From assembly GCA_033239005.1 (NCBI GenBank), contig BSQZ01000001.1, forward strand, positions 4,812,501-4,876,500: DNA of 64,000 nucleotides. Direction: 5' to 3'. The position numbers were made by a program, and so were the translations under genes. The notes under the pieces are model-generated. The model was not told the DNA's origin and did not search any database. It saw nothing but the letters and a program-made list of their open reading frames with translations. Positions 26,088-36,113 of this stretch are shown here, piece after piece. The stretch comes from Lamellibrachia satsuma. Lineage: Eukaryota; Annelida; Polychaeta; Sabellida; Siboglinidae. The stretch's first letter is position 1, and each line of letters begins with the position of its first letter.

Positions 26088-26997
26088 CTGTTGAACACAG
26101 ATGCTATTTACAAGTTTGAAACCCAGGAAGCTACAATGGTTTGTTCACACAATCAGATGGAAGGATGGTTTTGCAACGCCACCTTACAAGGAGGAACATC
26201 ATCGATTGGACATGATCTAAGTTCGAAGAGCAGAACAAGTGGAAACATTATGTTTCTAGTGTTATTATCACCTCGCCTCAACGGTTTCGTTTGCTATGGG
26301 ACAGATAGAAGACAACATACGTTGAATACGCGTTTGTTTACTTTCTCATTTAGACTCGAATACAGACATTAGGACATTGGAAACCACAGAAATGTCGATT
26401 TGGAAGAAAATGGAAAGTAATGAATACGCGTAGTAAATACTAAGTTTGCAGGTTTCAAGAAAAACCTCGCGAGAAGGCCACATTGTAGTTTGTCATTATT
26501 AGCCCACATTATTATGGTTTCATTGTTAGCACACATTGTACGGTGTTATTTTTCACTGCTATAATTTAATTACAGGAATCGTTGTCCATTGTCAGGCTCG
26601 TGGGGAATTCGGTAAACAAGATTTCCAACTTGGTCAATTGCATCGTTACTGAGGAAGATTCGAAAAAACAATTAATATAGTCTTGTTGAATTTCATTTGA
26701 TACGTTTTTAAATGACAAAATATTGCTTCCTTTCTAACAACCGGGGAACACGAAAGGTCCGTTACTTTATGTCAGTTGGACGATCGTTTGTCCGGAACAT
26801 CAAGTAATTAGATATTATCATAGCTACTGAAAATAGAATGTTTGTGTCGAATTGACCATCAACAAATACATGTTTTTAATGTCCTGATGTTTCATCTTTT
26901 GGCTGACTTTTACTGTGTTTCTTTATTTTGTTTACAACTCCGCTTCAAGGGTCTATGTGAACACACAAATTTCCACTTCCTTCATTACCTGTAGTTA

Positions 26998-27152
26998 GTG
27001 GTGCGCTTCAGCGGGAACTGGACGAAGAAGCGATGCGCGAGAAGCTCTACCGGCAGTTCCGCCACATCGCAAGAGAAGAGATGGCGCAGGGTGGAGACGA
27101 CAGCTTCAACCTCGAAGTCAGGTGGAGTTCTACACATCAATTTGAGTAATAA
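26998..27152 (+). other. Conserved intronic patch with a 51-codon open frame
   Basis: The plus-strand frame includes LQRELDEEAMREKLYRQFRH and AREEMAQGGDDSFNLE. This looks protein-like (acidic and basic helix). The end of the patch (gacgacagcttcaacctcg) recurs at 51,022 in the corresponding intron of gene 2. Identity unknown; it may be an exon of a nested or degraded gene, or chance. Confidence 0.3.
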
Positions 27153-27701
27153 TATGGCAAGGTACTTCCTCAATTTTGACAATGTCTCCGACATCGTCTT
27201 AAGAGTACCGGTCAAGCGTCTTAAGAGTACTGGTTAAGCGTCTTAAGACACTGGCCACATGTCTTACTATACCAGTCAAGCGTACAACACGAAAACCTGA
27301 GCAAGCGTCACAAAGTGATTGACAAGGAGACGTTCCTCGTCGTGCTGACCGAAGGAGCGGACACGGAACAAATCGCGGTTTCCGGGTAATGCGGTCGACT
27401 GAGTTTACGTACGTACAGGAGCGAGTCCCATTCACCTATTTCCACGAGAAGTGCGTGGTGCTCGACGACCGAATGAGCACCCCGCCGTGTGTAAGGGACT
27501 GGTTGTCGGCGATGACTAGTGTGTGAATAAAAAGAGTACCCACACAACGGTTGTTCACAATTGTTTATTAAGCTACATCGTATAAATCATAAGTACATAT
27601 AAAAAACAGCAACAACGTATAAAGGCTACTGCTACAGCATGTAATTGTACGGTGACTACACTGTCTTTTTGTCCTTCAGCTAGTCCAAAATGCGACAATC
27701 G

Positions 27702-27890
27702 TTATCGACTAAGCCGGTTCCAAAGGCCTCCGTAAAAGTCTCCATCAGCATACACCGACATCACAGCAGCAAGAACGGGATGCAGTACGGCCCGCACACG
27801 GTAGAGAAGGAGCTCTGGAGTTTTTTGTCGTTGTAGGTCTATTCCAGAAAGGTACGGAACGATCTGTGTTACGGCTGCAACGTAAAAGTC
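27702..27890 (-). pseudogene. Unrecognised open frame beside the capsid relic
   Basis: The minus-strand frame emerges from the 31-bp array and reads AVTQIVPYLSGIDLQRQKTP and ends DGDFYGGLWNRLSR before a stop at 27,702. It has ordinary protein composition and the same strand and orientation as the capsid relic upstream, so it may be another gene of the same element or a continuation separated by the array. I cannot name it. Confidence 0.35.
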
Positions 27891-28312
27891 GAAGTATTCA
27901 CCGCGGCAATACGTATAAGTCGAAGTATTCACCGCGGCAATCCGTACCAGTCGAAGTATTCACCGCGGCAATACGTACAAGTCAAAGTATTCACCGCGGC
28001 AATCCGTACAAGTCGAAGTATTCACCGCGTCAATCTTTACAAGTCGAAGTATTCACCGCGGCAATCCATACAAGTCGAAGTATTCACCGCGGCAATCCGT
28101 ACAAGTCGAAGTATTCACCGCGGCAATCCATACAAGTAGAAGTATTCACCGCGGCAATCCATACAAGTCGAAGTATTCACCGCGGCAATCCGTACAAGTC
28201 GAAGTATTCACCGCGGCAATCCATACAAGTCAAAGTATTCACCGCGGCAATCCGTACAAGTCGAAATATTCACCGCGGCAATCCGTACAAGTCGAAGTAT
28301 TCACCGCGGCCT
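27886..28312. repeat. 31-bp minisatellite, about 14 copies
   Basis: The unit contains gtcgaagtattcaccgcggc and aatccgtacaa, with period 31 (starts at 28,043 and 28,074). Three units make 31 codons, so frames stay open. The minus-strand end of the F54H12.2-like relic runs directly into the array, and the unit shares sequence with that coding end. Confidence 0.95.
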
Positions 28313-29545
28313 TCATCCTACACGTAAAGAGCGACCCAGTGTTGACGTTCCTGCTTCTGTCGATCTCCAGCACCGTCTTGAACTCCTCGTAGACGACGAC
28401 GTTCACCGTCTGCTGAAGCGCTGCAGCGATACGCATCTCGAATCGCAGGCTTCCTTTTTGCACCTGGTTGAAGTGAGGTCCGTCATGCGCGTCGGGGGTC
28501 AGATCGAAAGCGAATAGGGTGTAGCTGTGACCAAAATCACCCCGCGTCAGGTCGTTGCCTTTGTCAGGTTGCGCAACTTTGCGCGTAGTCGCCGTTGATG
28601 AAATTCGGTAGGAAGGTTTAGGCCGGGACCGGTCGACCGCCGTCGTACAACAACATCAATGTTACCACACCACTCGTTTCGATAGGGTGTCGAGGTATAT
28701 GGTGTCGTGCGTGTGAGACATGGCGCCTTGCGGTATGGAGTACACCTTGCAGACGACTCGACACAGCGGATAGTTGGCCGTCCCTTTTTTGAGCGCGGCC
28801 TCATGGACCAACTGGACGGTCGCATTCAACGCGACCTTTCTCGCGAACACGGCGGCCTTGACGATGCTTATTTTGTTACCGGGATCGTTGCTACCGGCCA
28901 CCAGCGCGAAAGCTTCGCAGTAGACGGATTTTTACGTTGACGCCGTTGAACAGGTAATGCACTTGTAAGAACATGTCCACGTGCAGTAGCCCGGTGATCG
29001 CGACTACCGGACTGCCTGTGGTATACACTCTTCGTTCCCTCAACGCGGCGTCCATATGTCCATGTGTCTTTGTATAAACAACCCCCGGGTGAGTTGAATC
29101 TCTTTAGTCTAAGCGCCGTAACTCAGCAACGTTTCGATGTAAGCGCGGTACGCTTACGTGTTTGTCGACGGTGTCACGAGCATACCGTTCAACGAGACGT
29201 CGACTTGACTGAACACCGTATGCAACCAATTGTTCGTCGGTCCCACGGGATTGTCCGTGTCGAGATCCGTTACGTCCGTTTTTGTCACTTTCGCTCGTAC
29301 GTACAGTTAAGTGCTGGCCAAATCTAGGTAATCGTTCCCCGATCCGTTTATCAAGAACTCGATAGGTTCGCGCGCCACGAGCGAAGCCGTCGGTCGATGT
29401 TCCACCCACTGGCTAGTTTGAGTCGTCAGTACATTGAAGAAGTTAATTTTGCTCTTGACATCTTCGCACGATTGTTGATGCACGAAAACCATTCTAATCA
29501 CGGAATATATCGTCGTATCCCACTCGTTCTCTATGACCTCTTTTC
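28313..29545 (-). pseudogene. F54H12.2-like protein relic (putative capsid protein of a Polinton/adinto-like element)
   Basis: Read on the minus strand, the order of pieces follows the family. The N-terminal part (about 29,480-29,300) has TQTSQWVEHRPTASL and PIEFLINGSGNDYLDLA. The middle (about 28,870-28,665) has AALKKGTANYPLCRVVCKVY and SIPQGAMSHTHD. The C-terminal part (about 28,550-28,330) has GHSYTLFAFDLTPDAHDG, GSLRFEMRIAAALQQTVNVV and EFKTVLEIDRSRNV. The pieces are in different frames, with at least three frameshifts and missing segments (for example between 28,665 and about 28,640). Proteins of this family are annotated as 'uncharacterized F54H12.2-like' in many invertebrate genomes. 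A capsid role is an inference from their association with virus-like elements. Confidence 0.75.
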
Positions 29546-29599
29546 GGTGCACTGACCGCTCGTGAGTTGTTGTATACAAAGCTGCTGCGGCTGTCGCAC

Positions 29600-29862
29600 G
29601 CCCAGAGGACAGCAGACCGCCGACCAAGTCCTTTCCCGCCTCTTTCGCGCGCCGCTTAGCCGCCTTTTATATTCTGATCGGACGTGACGTCATCGGCGAT
29701 GTGTATGTTGGTCTTCAACGTCCGCTTCTCCAAACCCACGGCTCCTCGCTTGATGAGCGGCATGGTGCTTCAGAACAAACCGCCGAAAAATGCTACCCAA
29801 TCCATGTCAATGCAGTACTCTAGCACCTTCGAATACGGGTAGTGCATGTTCCAGTGGACAAT
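29600..29862 (-). pseudogene. Minor capsid (adenovirus pVI-like) protein relic
   Basis: Minus-strand pieces in three frames read LPVFEGARVLH, then HGLGSIFRRF, then MPLIKRGAVGLEKRTLKTN with IADDVTSDQNIK, then AAKRRAKEAGKDL. Order and spacing match pVI-like minor capsid proteins of Polinton/adintovirus-like elements: a hydrophobic N-terminal segment, the GLGSIF turn, then a helix ending in KRAKEAG. The relic lies directly upstream of the F54H12.2-like relic on the same strand, the usual neighbour order for such elements. Frameshifts and a stop (after NIKGG) make it non-functional. Confidence 0.6.
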
Positions 29863-29869
29863 TAGTGGA

Positions 29870-31960
29870 CAATGTAAAAAGACCGCAGGTAATATAACAA
29901 ATGACAGCAAGAGTTTCTATACTCAAGCGCTGAGATTTTTAAACGGAGAGCCATCATAAATGTCTTGCCTCTGGTAGGTAGCTGCAATGTCGCCTTTTAA
30001 ATTTTTTATTTATTTATTTATTTTTTTAATCTTTAAAATTTTAAATTTTTTAATCTTGCAACCTATTATATTACTCTCGCTTGTTTTCAAACTGTTTTTA
30101 GTATTACGATTGTGATATGTAATGTTTAGTTCCGTGTGTGATTGGGTGCATGAGTGTATGTTTGTGCTAACGCCACAACACTACAAATTCCTTGTACTTG
30201 TATTTTATCTTATCTTTATCTTATCTTATGTAAGGAGTACACAGAAAGTTCGAGATAAGGTCGGACCACTAGAAAACAACAGGGGAAACATAATTTCAGA
30301 CGGGTTTCAAATGGCAGAGGTCCTGAGTATTTCAGCTCAGTTTTTACCACAGAAGATATCAGCACACTGCCAGTTCCATTTACTAAAATTGAGGGCAATA
30401 AATCAGAACATTTAGGGTAGTTATTTGTAACTCCTGTAATGATAGCAAAGAAAATTAAGAAGATGAAAGATAATAAATCACATGGAGTTGATGGGATACC
30501 ACCAAAACTGTTAAGGAAATTGTTGAGCAAATTAGTACACCACTTACAAACTTGTTCAACTTGTCACTAGAAGAAGGAATAGTTCCTTCAAAATGGAAAC
30601 AAAGCAAACATTAAGCCGCTATTTAAAAAGGGATCGAGGAACAAGCCAGAAAATTACAGATCAGTGAGTTTAACATCAGTTGTATGTAAATTACACGAAA
30701 CATTAATTAGAGACCACATGGTGGAATTCCTTGTAAAACATAAATTAATAAATACATCTCAACGTGGGTTCTTAAAACAAGGTCATGTCTAACAATCTCT
30801 TATGTTTTTTTTTTGAAGAAATTACAAAGTGGGTAGATGACGGGTCACCGGTGGATGTTGTCTACTTAGATTTTCAGAAAGCTTTCGATAAAGTGCCACA
30901 TCAAAGATTGTTACTTAAACTAAAAGCCCATGGTATAGGTAATGATGTAATCAACTGGATAGAAAAATGGCTTACACACAGAAGACAGAGAGTAATAGTA
31001 GATGGTGAGATTTCAAACTGTAAATCGGTTTTCAGTGGGGTACCACAGGGATCAGATAAATTTGCAGATGACAAAAGTATTCAGAAAGGTTACTAATAAT
31101 ACAAATAAACAAAGTTTACATGATGGTCTAGATAAAATAGTTAAATGATCAGAAAAGTGGCAAATGTTATTACATTTTTGGAAGTGTAAATGCATACACA
31201 TTGGACATGGAAACATGGACGAAGAATATAAAATGCGGGATGCTGTACTAGGTAGAACCACACAAGAAAAGGATTTAGGAGTAACATTTGATGCTGACAT
31301 GAACGTTTCAGAGCAATGTGGGATTACTGCTTCGAAAGGAAATTAAATTCTAGGGCTAATTAGGAGAACTATCATATATAAGGAGAAACAGCTAATTGTA
31401 CCCCTGTACAAAGCATTAGTTAGACCACATTTGGAATATTTTATTCAAGCATGGAGGCAGTATCATAAAAAGGATATAGACAAGCTAGACAGAATACAAC
31501 GAAGAGCAACTACAATGATTCCAGAAGTGAGAGACCTTAGTTTCGAAAGTCGCTTATTATAATGTGGTTTGACAACACTAGGGACCAGGAGACTAAGAGG
31601 AGACGAAATAGAAATGTTTAAAATAGTGAACGGTTATGAGGATGTTGATAGGAATATGTTCTTCAAACTTAAAGAACCAGATAACACAAAGCAGCATTAG
31701 TTAAGGAGCAGTATAAGTTGGACATCAGAAAGTACTCTTTCTCAGAGAGAGTGATAAATTAATTGAAAAACTGCCAAATGATTGTGTTATTGCTAGTAGT
31801 GTGAATATGTTTAAAAATAGAATTGACAGATATCTGATAAGGGCGGGCTACACATAGATGAGAACATTTTTTACTCTCGATAAGCCAATGGCTTCCTTGT
31901 CCATTTGCCATCTGGAACTTGTTGTTTGGGATGGCAATCTTGTTAAATCTTTTTAAACCC
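29870..31960 (+). mobile_element. CR1-type retrotransposon, 5'-truncated, split by a 0.3-kb insertion
   Basis: A short piece (29,880-29,922, coding NITNDSKSFY) is followed by 306 bp of foreign sequence. CR1 then resumes at about 30,229 with RSTQKVRDKVGPLENNRGN. Later pieces are MKDNKSHGVDGIPPKL (about 30,460), YLDFQKAFDKVPHQRLLLKL (about 30,866) and GVPQGSDKFADD (about 31,040). In the last, some 25 residues between the GVPQGS and FADD motifs are missing. The C-terminal region follows to about 31,857, and the tail gatggcaatcttgttaaat ends near 31,950. Multiple frameshifts and stops. Lies in intron 3 of gene 1, antisense to it. Confidence 0.88.
29923..30228. mobile_element. About 306-bp insertion inside a CR1 copy, possible SINE-like element
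   Basis: It interrupts the CR1 between tttctat and gtaaggag, which are adjacent in other copies. The inserted DNA is T-rich and ends with ctacaaattccttgtacttg followed by (ttatc)n. Such an end resembles LINE/SINE 3' ends. No tRNA-like promoter boxes were recognised and target duplications are not clear. Confidence 0.45.
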
Positions 31961-32109
31961 ATGACAAATGTGGTTCCACAGAATGCAAGAACATCATATC
32001 GTCAAGCGGCTGGTTGACCTCACTCCGCCGTCTCCGGGATTTATAAAAATTAAGCTGCAAACAGCTTCACACAAGACTCATGCAAGAATTACGTACCTAA
32101 ACTGTGGAA

Positions 32110-32315
32110 AAAAACTCACTGGTCTGTAATTCTCTGACTTATTTCTCACACCCTTTTTCAATAATGGTATGATGTTTGCTTCATTCCATTCAAAAGAAAC
32201 AACTCCCTCTTTGTTTTACTGTTTACATTAGTGGTTTTGGAGGAATTCCATTCACTCCCGGTGATTTATTTTCCTTCATTTCCTTTATTTTCTTAGATAC
32301 CATTTCTGGAGTTGG
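32110..32315 (-). mobile_element. CR1-type fragment (RT start region)
   Basis: The minus strand reads KKIKEMKENKSPGVNGIPPK near 32,310-32,240, then a broken copy of the segment around EWSKHHTII and the VREL-like end near 32,115. Same family as the other CR1 copies; short and dead. Confidence 0.75.
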
Positions 32316-32604
32316 AATCGACGGACTGAGCTGGAACGTGGACGCGACGAGGGACCGAGGAGTAAAGCGGAGAGCCATTGTTCATCAAACACATGACGCG
32401 GAGCCCCCTTCGGTGCTCCGTACCCTGAACGTACGTACGTACGTATGTACGTGGCACGTACGTACGGAGACCGTACCATCAAAATCGTACGTACGGGGTA
32501 CGGGGGTTATGCATAACATCGCACGTGGTGTGACCCTTGGACGGAAAGACGACGGCGTTTACGACTGCGGAGGAGAATGCACAACGACCCGTCCGGCGAC
32601 TAAC

Positions 32605-32960
32605 CTGGGGGAGCCGTCGGGGAAGTGGTAGATGTCGGTGGGCCCCACCAAGCCATGTAGCGTTCCGTAGAGGGAATTATAGAGTCCGTCGAGTGGTTCG
32701 TATACGTAGAACGCGTCTGGGTCATTGTCGAAGATCCGGCCGAAGAAGGACGATCCCGTCCGCTGGTAGGCGAGAATCAACAGTTGTTTCGGCTCGCCTG
32801 CCACGAAAGACGCCTTCACGTCCGGGCTCTTCGTCTGCTCCGTAATGGCATCCTCGCTCATCTCCTGCGTTGTCATCATATCCGGGCTCCTTTTTTGTGT
32901 CGTCATCACATCCTGGCTCATCTTCTGCGTCGTCATCACATCCGGGCTCCTCTTCTGTAT
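32605..32960 (-). CDS. Carbohydrate sulfotransferase gene 1, exon 3 (stem and PAPS 5'-phosphosulfate loop)
   Basis: The exon opens in phase 0 after aaatttttag and closes at CAG|gttagt in phase 2 (356 bases). The first 45 or so residues are a stem made of 10-residue units (QKRSPDVMTT, QKMSQDVMTT, QKRSPDMMTT, QEMSEDAITE), encoded by a 30-bp repeat. Then comes LLILAYQRTGSSFFGRIF, the 5'-phosphosulfate binding loop (RTGSSFFG). NDPDAFYVYEPLDGLYNSLY follows, whose EPL is typical of this enzyme family. The frame is intact. The equivalent exon of gene 2 is 51,341 to about 51,988. Plus-strand open frames over this exon are antisense shadows. Confidence 0.88.
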
Positions 32961-33619
32961 CTAAAAATTTAGCAGATTTCAGTGATTTTATTTGCGAACA
33001 AGTAACTGTTTTCAGCCAGCAAGGTAGGAACGTTTGAAATATCGGATTTTTCGTTGTAGATATTTTCGTATAAAGCGGATTTGAAAACGCGTTTATATTT
33101 TGGTGGTGACATTCTCCATACACCGGTAGGCGTGTTCATGTGTCATGAAATCGGCCAATTTTGATGTTTACGACAGGACTGAGCGCTGGAGATATACGGG
33201 CCGGAGTCAAAGTCGAGCTACTTAATAGAATATGCCACTTTCACAAAATCTGAAGAAACCTTTGTGCAAGAGATCGATATGGCGATTCATTAACAGTTAC
33301 TTCATCAATTCAATGCAAACGAATTATTAGAAAAAGCAGTAAACGTGAAAAACACATAATAATCCAATAACGTTCATGCGAAAAGTTCCAGCGAAACGCT
33401 GCTTTCGTGTAAATTCGAGCTAAATACTCCGCGTGTTCGAAAAAGCCTCACTGCGCAGTAAAACGCAACGCTTTAAATGTATAAATGTACAAAGACCACA
33501 CGTCCGTTCGTTACCTTTCATGTGATGATTATTACGAATAGCTGCGTACATTGTCGTCGGATAAAGTGAAACATGGCGTATTTAAACTAATGTCACCAAC
33601 GCCACCAATGTGGCGCGAT
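32961..33619. other. Intron 2 of gene 1, unremarkable part
   Basis: No coding or repeat feature recognised. A short minus-strand frame with an ATG near 33,115 stops before exon 3. Confidence 0.4.
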
Positions 33620-33702
33620 AGAGCTACCATCTAGCGATCGTTGTACTTATGATATATAAAAATATGTATAAAAACAATTTGCGACATTTTTCTTAGAACA
33701 AT

Positions 33703-33985
<283 letters not shown>

Positions 33986-34551
33986 GTAGCATCATGACAT
34001 GTAGCATCATGACATGCTAGTAACCTGCACTGTGCAGATTGGCCCGTGGGTTCAATTTATTTCCAACGTTGTTCCAACACGGCTTCCGGCTACTTGGACT
34101 TGGTGCAGCGACTTGAATTTGGTGTAGATCATTTACAGAAAAACGCGGTATATCAAACAGAATAAGTATTACTATTGAATATATATTATACACAAACGTA
34201 TTGTAGACATATATTAGGAAACAGGTTTTGTTAATTATTAGTCAGAGGGAGTATTTTAGAGTAAATTAGTTTCGGATTCTGTCAGGGAATTCAGCGAGCG
34301 TTAATAGGGTTGTTTACTATTCGAAAATTGAGATAGCAAAGTGAATAGTCAGAAACATTGGAATATTGGTTATAATAAGTATTAGTATTATACATATATT
34401 GTTCACCAACTTCTTGTAGACATATATTAAGAAACCGTTTTTGTTAACAGAGGTAGTATATTTTCCCGGATTCAAACTCAACGAGCGATAAAAGGGAGTT
34501 TGTTTACAAGTCGTGATTTCAACCCATGCATCGAGCTATCGTTTACATTGG

Positions 34552-34590
<39 letters not shown>

Positions 34591-34882
34591 TAAAGTGATT
34601 TATTTACTTTAATGACATACATAAGGTAATATCTGACATAGTGGTAGTAAACGTTTTCGGTAAAAAGGAATTAACAACAGGATTTTAGCGTAAATTAGTA
34701 CACACTGACTTCGTTGTTTTGTTACACAGTGTTCTCCGTATTCGCTAGGTGGCAGGTTTTTTTCTCATGCGAGGTTAATAGAAGACACAGTTAGCAAGTA
34801 TATTAGACTAAAGTGTTCTTTTGATCACAAAAAACAGCCTTATTCAAGGCTAACGTAGCAAACTAATTAAAACTAAAATTGT

Positions 34883-36013
34883 ATGATGGCGCCGTGCAAA
34901 CGGCAGTTAAAGGCCACAAGGCACTTAATTTGTGGCAGTTGCAGTAACTGGGTGGACTTCGTCAAGTCTGGGTGCGAGAAGTCCTGGGCTGAGGTCCAGG
35001 CAGATAGTTTTAGTTTTGAGTGTAGGGGATGTACGAAGATGAAGGAATTAGAGGTGGAGTTGGAAGAGCTGAGGCTGCTCGTTGTGGCAATGGTGGGAAT
35101 GGAAAAGGGGGGTTGTGCCAGTAGTTCCGGTGGGGGAACAGTAGATGATAAAGTGGGGAAAGACACAAGAGATGCTAGGGAGAGCTCACCGCACCCTGGG
35201 AGGAAGCTGAGAGGAGGGAAGGTGACGGGTCGTAGGGAGACAGGACGTAAGGAGACGGGAAGGAAAGGAACGGGAGGGAAGACAACCGGAGTGAAGGAGA
35301 GGGTAGTAGGGGAGACAGGAGGGAAGGAGAAGGGAGTGGGGGAGACGGGAGGGAAAACAACCGGATTGAAGGAGAGGGGAGTGGGAGAGACATGAGCAAA
35401 GGAGTGGGAAGTGGGGGAGACAGGAGCGAAGGAGACAGGAGGGAAGGGGTCAGTACATAATGTGATGGAGGGGATCGAACGGAAGTGTTATTCTGCAGCA
35501 GTGATAGAGGGGGTGAGGAAGAGAGCGAGGGTGTTTGTGGGGGATTCGATAGTTAGGAAGACCGACAGAGTCTTAAACAAGGGAGATGATGTGGTGGTCT
35601 GCTTGCCTGGAGCCAAACTTGAGGCGATAACTGAGAGGGTAAAAAACATCGTAGGCTCGGGTAAGGGTGGATCTGTTTTAGTACACGTAGGGACAAATAA
35701 CGTAGATAGGGAGGGTACAACTGCCATAGTTAGGAAATATAGGCAATTGGTCAGAACAGTAAAACAGACGCGGGTTGAGCAGGTAATACTGCCAGGGATT
35801 TTACCTGTAATGGGCAGGAGGGGTCACAAATATCGAAATTGTCGGGGGATGGCAATTAACATGTTAGTCCAGAAGCTATGTAGGGAAGAGGAAGTTGGAT
35901 TCGTGGATTTATGGGGAAGTTTTGTTGGGAGGGCTGATATGTACATGAAGGATGGGCTTCATTTAAGTAGAAAGGGGGCGGCAGTTTCGCGGACAAACTT
36001 TAAGCAGCAGTAG
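34883..36013 (+). pseudogene. CR1 ORF1: zinc-finger-like, coiled-coil and SGNH/GDSL esterase
   Basis: The frame runs 377 codons from MMAPCKRQLK, with one in-frame stop (TGA at 35,393-35,395). The N-terminus has CGSCSNWV and FECRGCTK cysteine pairs (zinc-binding-like), then a Glu/Leu-rich stretch likely to coil (residues about 52-72). A Gly/Lys/Thr repeat hinge of variable length follows (residues about 95-190). The C-terminal domain carries RVFVGDSIVRKTD (catalytic Ser block), LVHVGTNNVD and KDGLHLSRKGA (Asp-x-x-His block), the SGNH hydrolase signatures. Length and order fit CR1 ORF1 proteins, which bind RNA and assist retrotransposition. Only the stop prevents translation. Confidence 0.85.
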
Positions 36014-36113
36014 ATAGTGACTTGGGTACAATGACAAATATTTTTGGAAGTAAACATTCTTTAAACTATAAGTGCAGGGGGGTTACCTAGAGGTGTCTCA
36101 AGCAGAACAATAG

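Larger units (their letters stand above)
26088..32604 (-). other. Intron 3 of sulfotransferase gene 1
   Basis: This 6.5 kb intron corresponds to a 0.74 kb intron in gene 2. The flanks are shared with gene 2 (about 26,990-27,140 resembles 51,010-51,070; about 32,510-32,604 resembles 51,240-51,340). The extra 5 kb consists of a capsid-gene relic on the minus strand, a 31-bp array, two CR1 fragments and sequence with no recognised content (26,120-26,990 and 31,960-32,110). At 27,199-27,285 a unit of about 22 bp containing caagcgtcttaagagta is repeated about four times. Confidence 0.6.

Noticed and set aside
25497..26119. Plus-strand open frames across 25.5-26.1 kb
   Set aside because: Antisense to sulfotransferase exon 4, whose minus-strand motifs and splice acceptor are clear.
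32537..32845. 102-codon plus-strand open frame rich in Arg
   Set aside because: Antisense to exon 3 of sulfotransferase gene 1.
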